A DNA stretch of 64,000 nt, taken from the NCBI RefSeq assembly GCF_047948215.1, contig NC_134467.1, positions 36,684,520 through 36,748,519 on the forward strand. Direction: 5' to 3'. Below the pieces are notes generated by a model, which saw only the letters and a list, made by a program, of their open reading frames with translations, was not told the origin of the DNA and made no database searches. Shown here piece by piece: positions 12,901 to 21,900 of the stretch. Both the position numbers and the translations under genes were made by a program. This DNA is from Lycorma delicatula (lineage: Eukaryota; Arthropoda; Insecta; Hemiptera; Fulgoridae). Position 1 is the stretch's first letter, and every line of letters starts with the position of its first letter.

Positions 12901-15900
12901 TTACGTTTTTTCAAGCTTTTTTTTTGCATTAAATTATGTCTTATTTACTGGTTTATATGAAAATTTACATAATTCTATATCATTCATAGTTTAAAAAAAA
13001 TAAATGCTGGATAATGTCTGAACAGTTTCTGATAACTGGGAATTTTTGGCTTGCAAGTATAGTAATGTTGGTAACAGTAATAGAAAATGTAATCACTCCG
13101 GAAGAAATTTAGGCAGCCATCATTAAATTTGTAGTAAACAGAGATGTTTTTTATACAATTTCAGAGTTTTTTTATCGTTGAGGCTTACTTAAAATTGCTA
13201 TCTTACATAGATTATTGGGTTTTTTTGGTGGGGGAATTCATTAATTTGTTACTGTTGGGGCTCTTGCTTCACAGGTTCTTTTTTCTATTCTTGACTTTAA
13301 TTCATGGAGTTTTTACTTAAGGAGATTTTGAAAGTTTTTATGTTTTAATTTATTTTTGAAGTGTTTTATTTAAATAATCCCTTTCTCTGGGTGTATGCTT
13401 TATAAATTTAGAACAAGATCCAGAAGTGTATTTTCACCATTTTAGAAGAAATACACAAGGTTTCATCCAAGTACATAAATTTTTTTTTTCTAAAATCGAT
13501 CCTTTCAGGAATCATATTCCTCTACACTATAAAATTATATTAATCTGATCAATCCAAGTACAGAAGTAATAAAGTAAAATAAAATAGGATGACACCTATG
13601 TTATTCCATAATCCAAGCAAGAGCACTTTCACGAGTACCTCACATCATCAGTTGCTCTATATCTTTTTCAATTTGAAACCAACGATTTGAAAAATGATAT
13701 AAAGCAACTGATGATGCGAGGTACTCGGGAAAGTGCTCTTGCTTGGATTATGAAATAAGATAGCTGTCATTCTGTTTTATTAATTCTGTACTTGGGTTGA
13801 TCGGATTAATATATATATTGAAGTACATTAATGTACATTGTGGAAACTTTTATTTAACATTATTATTAGGATTTCCAAAATTTATTTATAAAAAACATAA
13901 GTTTGTAAAGAAGCCAGAAACATCAGATGATAGATGAATGTTGTGATCAATTGAGTTACCCATTTTTCAAATAGGTGATATGTAAATAACCATCATAATA
14001 GTACCTAACCACAACCTGTAAATAGCATCCTAAAATAATATACTGAAGACTACCCAATAACTTGGTAGTAACTTATACTGTTATAAGTTGTTACTTGGTA
14101 GTAACTTGTTCTGTTACATTTATAACTTGTACTATTAGTAACTTATACCGCTACTATCATTTTAATTAGTGGCAGCAAGAGTTTAAAAAGAGAAAGTTTT
14201 AACGATTGCTTTTTCCTTCACACTTTTACTTCCTTGTACGAAGTAAAGGAAGTATTTTAATTGCGAAAAATTTAAGTTATCAGATTTCCATGTTAATTTT
14301 GACCATCCCTGAATCCGTTTTGACTAGTTTTGGCGTGACATCCATATGTTTGCATGTATGTATGTATCTGACATAACTCAAAAACAATTAGCCGTAGGAT
14401 GTTGAAATTTTGGAGTTAGGACTCTTGTAACATCTAGTTGTGCACCTGCCCTTTTGATTGCAATCGACAACCAAAAGTGTCCAAAAAAGCCCAAAATCCA
14501 AAAAAATTTGGTAATTTGTACTTTTTCTTAACTGCAATATTAAACCCTCATTGAGAGCTTTTCAATGATATATATCAAGTGCTAATTATTTTCATTCGTT
14601 CCAGAGTTGTAGTCAAATAAAATTTTAATTAATGAAATATTTGGTATCTTAGGGGAAGACACATTGGTTTGAATCAGACTTCATCTCCTTTTTTTAATTT
14701 TTTTTTTTTAATTTAAATATATTGATTTGTTAATAAATTTTTATTGTAAAAAAAAATTTACGCTGAATAGTTATTCAATAATAACAAAAAAAAAAGAAAA
14801 TATGAAAAAACATCAGAAGTTTTTAATGAAATAAAATTTTATTTACTTTTCATTTTAAAATATGTGTAAATGTAATTTAATAGACATACAAGGATGTCAT
14901 GTATTCTTCACATCAGATTTTTTCCAGGTAGGAATATTTAAATATTCTATGATCCTGGGGAAAATGGTTAACTATCAGATCAAAATCAGTAATTTTTTCC
15001 TTCATATTCCATGTTCCTTCTTTTAATCCTTTCTTTCCTGGATAAATGCTACAGGAATTATATTACTTGTCAACAAGACTTTATCTGTGACACCATTCTA
15101 ATTTCTTAGCAGCCAACAGGACAATTATTTCTTTAGGGCTTAATGGGGTAATTTTACTCTATATATATATGGCATTGCATGAGAATACTTTTCTCCTATC
15201 CAAGGAGTTATGTTAAAGCCAAGCTAGTGTCTCGGATAACTGCGTAATAAATTCAGGTAGGCTATTCCTCTAACCAAATATGTTTCAGTTATTGTAAAAC
15301 TGTATTGTTTTAAGGTCATGTAAAGCAGTTTATCAACTTGCCTCGGACACATAAAATATATTTATTTGTAAAATCGTGTATTTGTACATTACCCAACCAA
15401 TCCAGTACAATTGTTTCTAACTCAGTACAAGCAGGACTTGCAGCCTGAAAAAAGACAACAATTTATTATACATTTTAAAATGTAGGTAGCTGTTTTATTT
15501 TTAAAGTGAAAAGGTTAGTTATATTGATTTATGATTTAAATATTTAAAATTTATGCAAAAATTGAATCTCATAAAAAAATAAAATAAAATTGAAAAATAG
15601 GCACAGTAAAGTTACTAGAAATTGTTTAGGAAAATTTATTGTTTTCAGAAATACAGAATATCCTAAAAGTTGTACCATGCAGAATTGTAACTGTGAATTT
15701 AATTATTATTTTTATTAATTTACACGAGTGCAAAATTGTCTTATATGTTTGGTATCACTGTTGAATGCCCACAACATAAGCAGTAATCTTTTTGCGAAGA
15801 AACAACAGAGCAAAATAATGTTATCTTACAGTGTTGGTAGAAAACAAATAAAATGAGTGAAGAAATGTTTCAGTTATTTGAAAAATCTAGCTAAGTTTTA

Positions 15901-18900
15901 CATGACTTTTCTGGCTATGTCAGTTGAGTCATGCAACACATATTACATCTCAAAATTTTTCTAAAGTTGGGGGCCCCCTAAATCAAAGAGACTATTTTGA
16001 TGATTCTAATATCCTTTAAAATTAGTATTAAAGAAATTTAAATTAGTTCCCAAAAGTTTTTTATTTTTTAAATTAGGGGTTCCCGCATTAAAGTGTAATT
16101 TTTGTGTTTTTTATGCTTACAAAAGTAAGTTTTGTCATTGATAATTCTGAATTGAAAAAAAAATTGATTTTTTGATCTCTCTTGCTCTAGAGGAAGTAAT
16201 TATGTAAAAGTATGTTAAAAAAAGTGTTCCCAAAGTAGTACTAAATTAAAAAAAAAATTATTTAGAAATATTAAAAAAATAAAAAGGTATAGCCATAGTA
16301 TTAAATAAATTTGAATGTAATTTTTTTTAGGAAGGGGTGAAAATTATTTTTTTTTTTTTTTTTTTTTAAATATACTCGACATTTGGGGATAACAAAATAT
16401 CAATACTTTCACATATTAAACACATTGGGTTATAAATATTGAGCTTTTAAAAAATTCAAAAAATGACTTTTTGTTACCACAGAATTTTTATTTTTATTTA
16501 AAGACCCATTTATATAGAAAATATTCATGTAAAAATTTCCTATAAACAACTTTTCTGTAGCAAGAAATAGCTAAAAAATTTAAAAAATTGAAGTTATTTT
16601 TTGGGGATGGGGGTGATTAATAAAAATATATTTGGGCAATTTATTATCATGATAAAAAGGACTTTAACTTTTCAAAGAAAAGGTTTTTGATAAAATATTC
16701 CAATAATTTTTTTTAATTTTTTTGGTTCAAAACACCCTCCTCTTTTTTCCAATTTCTGCAAAAATGTAATATATAATAAATCCTTTTCAGAATAGCAACT
16801 TCCGTATTTGAAGAAAATTAGTATAAGGAGTCCAGAGTTGTTAAGCTTCAAACAGGCCAATATACATAGTACGTACATAAAAAATTACATATAAAAATGA
16901 TTATTTTGGACTTAAGGATAACTTTTTTAAAAAAATTATTTTTTGCAATCTGTTGCAAAAAGTTAGGATTTTTTTTGTGAAAATTTTTCTCTAGAACGTC
17001 CCCTTGAAAACAATTTAAAAAAAAGGATGATTTTTTGATTAATTTTTGAAATCGATTACTACACTTTCCCTTTAGTACATTAGTTGCAAAAGTAAAATCA
17101 AATTTTCTCATATCACAGTGAGATCTCTTATTACTTAAACAAAAGATTTGAAATGTTTGATTCATCAAGGTGCGGAGATCTCAACTTGGCTTAACAGTTT
17201 GAGCAGTAGAAAATATAACAGTTGTTATAACGCAACCAATAAAAACTGAAAATTGTACGAACATCATCTGGCCAAGTTTGATGCTTTTTATCCAATAATG
17301 GTCCATTATGTTCTGAAATAATTAAAATTAAAAGAATGATCACTTGGATAAATTTCAGTCGTATTGAAAATAACTGTTAATTTTTTTTTTTTTTTTTAAT
17401 TTTCAAATTAAAATTTATAATCTATTTAAATCAGACCATATTTTTCAGGATGAATTGATTATCTGAATAATCGAAGATAGTTTCAAATTGAATTGTCTAA
17501 GTAGGGTTTTATTAAAATGGTTAAATTTCAAATTTTCATGAAACAATACAATTAGATTTAAATTTTTGTAATTTATATTGGTAGATATTTATACTGTTGG
17601 CAAGGATCATTTTGATGAAATCATAAATGAAGAATGAGGATGTAGTCTATCCTTTTGTCTAGCCGTGCTTATGTACATAGTAGGAGCAGTACAGTAATAA
17701 GAAAAGTTTTGAGAATGGTATAACTTTCAAAGGAGGGAAATTGAAATTTTAGGATTCACTGACTTTTGGCAGAAACTTAACAGAGTAACAAAACTTAACA
17801 TGAATGGTATAAGTTTGTTCCTAAGAATGAAATTTACGTTTAATACAAATAAGACTGAAGTAAATATAATGAAATCCTAACTAAAGGAAAATAATGAGAG
17901 ATTAAACATTAAGAATGGAAAATTAGAAAAAAAAATTTATTTCAGTAATAAAATTATGAAGGATAAATGAAATAATTTAGACTCAAAAGCAGATTGTCAC
18001 AAACAATGAAAGAGTTTTTCCAGAAAATAAATCTACTAGGATCAAATGTAGAATTAAGAATTAGAAAAAAGTGTAGAATGTAGTGCTTTATAGCTGTGAA
18101 ATACGAACAATAAGAAAAACAGAAAGGAAAATGCCCTTAGAGATGTGGTATTACAAAATTCATTCATACTGTTCTGCCATTAGGATAGGTCCTGTCACAG
18201 CTGCTATCCTTTGCTAACCTCTTTGTTTTCGCATATTTTCCGTATTTGATAATCCCATCCATCATTTGAAATCTCTTCTTTTCCTTCCTTTCACCAAGCC
18301 TTCCATCGATTCGCTCCTTGATTTATGATTTCATTAGGGAGAAATCAATATTTTCCATCTACTATATGCTTTTTTTTTTAGTTAATAATTGTTCTTAGAA
18401 TTTTTTTCCACTTTCTGAAATTCTTCTGTTCTGTTTTTGCTTCTAAAATTGAATAATGTTTCACAAGCAAAGGTTTATTTCTGGTCGTGTTACTGTGTTG
18501 TAGTATCTAATTTTTGTCTTTATTGAGAAGGACTTCTTTTTGTATGTGGACCATGTTAGTTTCTGTGAAAGTCGGCATTTATTTATTTTATCTTGGATTG
18601 TTGGTTTTACATTTATGTTTCTTGGTATTATTTCTCCGAAGCATTTAAAATTGTCTGTGGTTTTTATTACTGTTGTTAAGGGTGATGTGATTCAGTTTAT
18701 TCTTGTTATAATTAAAAGTCTCTTTTAATTAAGTAAAATAAAATAAGTATTATAATTGTTTCTTAAAAGCCTAAGGGATTTGTGAGTTTGTTACCATGAG
18801 AACTTCTTATTGCATCAAAGATGAACTCTAAGGTACCTTAGCGTGAAATTACCACTTCAAAGAAACTATAATAATTTATAGAGACACGATGCTGGTTTAA

Positions 18901-21900
18901 CTTCTTTATTTTTCGACGAGCTGTGACCGAGTAATCTACTTCTTTAAAAATTAATGAATTATTTTACTTGCATTATTTATTTATTTTAAACTGCAGAACA
19001 TATTTATTCACGACTTAGTAATCTATTTGTTCAATTCAAAATTTAAACGATACAATATTTAATTCTATATTCTAATTTAATCGAAAGAAAAAGTGCAGGG
19101 CACAGACTCTTTAATCATTCTATTAAAATATGTGTTTGTGAAAATAAATATTACTTAACTTTAAATCCTTTACATTCATTTAGAGTACTGGCAATCGGTA
19201 CAATGCATTAGCCACACAATTAAAAGTGTGGCAAAATTTGTACAATTTTTTCTGGAACTATATGTAAAATCTATGATTGATAAAATTAATAGCATTTTAT
19301 TGAGTGAAAGAAAAGCATGGCATATGAGTTATAAATAAGAGAAGAGTAGCCATAGATGTGATTGGCCAAAAACGTTTCTTACTATATAAGGCAAGTATAG
19401 TTCAAGATGGGATATGTAATAATCAGTTCAGTTAAACCAAGTCTTATTATAAATAATTTCCCACTTTCCCTAGTAAGCCATACATAGAAAGTTATATTAT
19501 TCTTAAAGATTACTATGCAATTTTTAGGATCGAATTTTAACTTATTTCAGGTTGCGTATAAAATGTTTAATGATAAAAATGTTTAATAATTTACTTACCC
19601 ATGAAAATCCAATGCATCCTATTATATCAGACAGCATATCACCTAATATTGATGGATATGAATTTCCGGATGGAAAATATGCATGAAAACGTGGATGTTG
19701 CCAGTGAGTCACCTGTACAGTAAAGATTATATATATTAGTGAAATTTTTAAATAACATTAAAAAACAAAAATTATAGATAATAATATATGTATGTGTTAG
19801 CAAATCAACTGCAAGTTGGGCTTTCTATACAACCATCAGATCAATAATAGAATCCCTAGATAAGTCAATAAGTACAGGTTTCCTTCATTAAGACATAAAT
19901 ATAATTCATATGACATGTCCTTTATATATTAGCCCTAAGGTAAGAATGTAGGGCTTTCGATATCCACCTGAAACTTTCAGAACACTCTGGGGAAGTAGGG
20001 ATTAATGGATGTGTAATGGAAAGGATTATCCATTCACAAAGAAAGCATTGAATGAAACAAACCCTTTAATTGAAATTCATCAAAATCCTCTTTCCTTATA
20101 ATGGATGTCAATGTAGCCTAAATATGTTGATCGACATTTACCAAAGATGCAAACACCTCACTACTGACTCTTAAAGGATTTTGAAATGGTTCATTCAAAT
20201 ATTTATATGTAATCGAGTGGATTTCTTCCAGATATTAAAAAGCCATCAAAGAATTAGTTCAGGGGACTTTCTTAAGAAAAATTCTCATCCATCCTGAGAA
20301 TTGTATGTTATATAGAAATGTGCACCTGAACTGCATTCTATTCACCTAGATAGTGATTTAAGAAAATATATGCGTATGTCCTTTACTCTTTATAAGAATT
20401 TGTTATAAACAAGGTATTATTTTTATTTTCATCATAAATGAAAATTTCTTATAATAAATATAAAAATTTGAGTTATGTAAAATATGAAAAACTCTATGCT
20501 TGATTGGAATTCAAATGCTGAATTTATTTGATGAAAAATAAAAGAGAATTATTCTATCATAGAAAAGTGTTAGCTCAGTAATCCATTTATTAATTTATTA
20601 TAAATAAAATCTATTACGGTAATGTCATTTTCAGAAACTCGCATAGCCTCAGAATTGATCATTGGTAAAAACATTTTAGTGGGAGTTAATAGCGTCAAAT
20701 ACTTGGAGAGTGTGTAGTTGATAATTAAGTTAAGATGATGAGTAGTACAGTGAAGGAAAGAATTCATATTTGGAATAAAACATACTTTGTCAACTTATGA
20801 ATAGTTAAAAGCAAAAAAAAAAAGAAAGGCAAAGTTGTAAATATACAAAACTAATAAAACCAGAAGCTACTTATAGATCTAAGACAAGAGATATTATGGT
20901 GAATTTATGGTACTTTCGAAGAGAATGGAGTATAGAGAATCCATAAAAATGAGGAGCAAGAAAAATCGACAGGAAGGATATAATATGATCTGTGTAGGTT
21001 TGAGACTGCAGTGGTTGAAAGATATAACGAAGATGAATGTTGAGGCAGTATCCAAAAAGATATTTATTACAGAAATGTATACTGTAAAAAAGGGAAGAAA
21101 GTCAAGACTGAGATGTATGGATGATGATGAGTTCATGGATTTGAGGGTGATGAAGAAGACAAAATAGGAGAAGATGGTGAAGGGTATAAAGAGGTACCCA
21201 CCTCTTTATACCCTTCACCATCTTCTCCTATTTTGTATACTCTGAGGTATACTCTTTATACTCTGAGGTAAAAAATCAATTTTTTACCTCAGGCTATAAG
21301 GCTTAGACGAAAAAGAAGAAGATTATTTTTGTATCTAATTTGAGTTTTAAGTAGTAATAAAGAAGTGAACAGGAATTTTTGTTACGTGAAAGTGTAATGA
21401 AGTTAATGAATGATCTTCTCCCATTAAGATTAATAATTTAATTTTCAGACCAATACTAGTTTATTAACAGAAATAATATTATGATACCCAATTGTTTGTT
21501 GCCCATTTAATCAATTTTTCACATAAAAATTCAGAAAATCTAAAAATAAATAATTTTTAAGGAAATTTTGTTAAGATGTTATATTATTTTTGTGTGGAAG
21601 AACAAGAGAAATTGTATTATATTAAAAACTGTATCTATTTTATTTCCTACATGAAAAGTAACTCTGGTCTCAGTAGTAAATATTCACCTCTTTATTTTTG
21701 TAGAGGGAAATTGGTCTTGAGCAAGATAGTAAACTAGCCCAATCTACTCTGATCATACTTCCTCCTTTCTCAATATTCACCATTTTACTCTATCCCTTAG
21801 TGGTTCTTTGGGTGTTTATCTGATCCTACTACGTTTTCCTTGCTGAGGATCAGCATATTTAAAAGCATCTTTGCTCTTCGGTGCATCTTTAGTAAGGGAA

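Noticed and set aside
14040..14150. Local repeats around GGTAGTAACTT
   Set aside because: Short imperfect simple-sequence repetition, no CRISPR-like regular spacing.
16672..17168. Overlapping minus-strand frames in Tdc intron 2
   Set aside because: Lys/Phe/Ile/Asn-rich text produced by AT-rich DNA, no motif, no splice logic.
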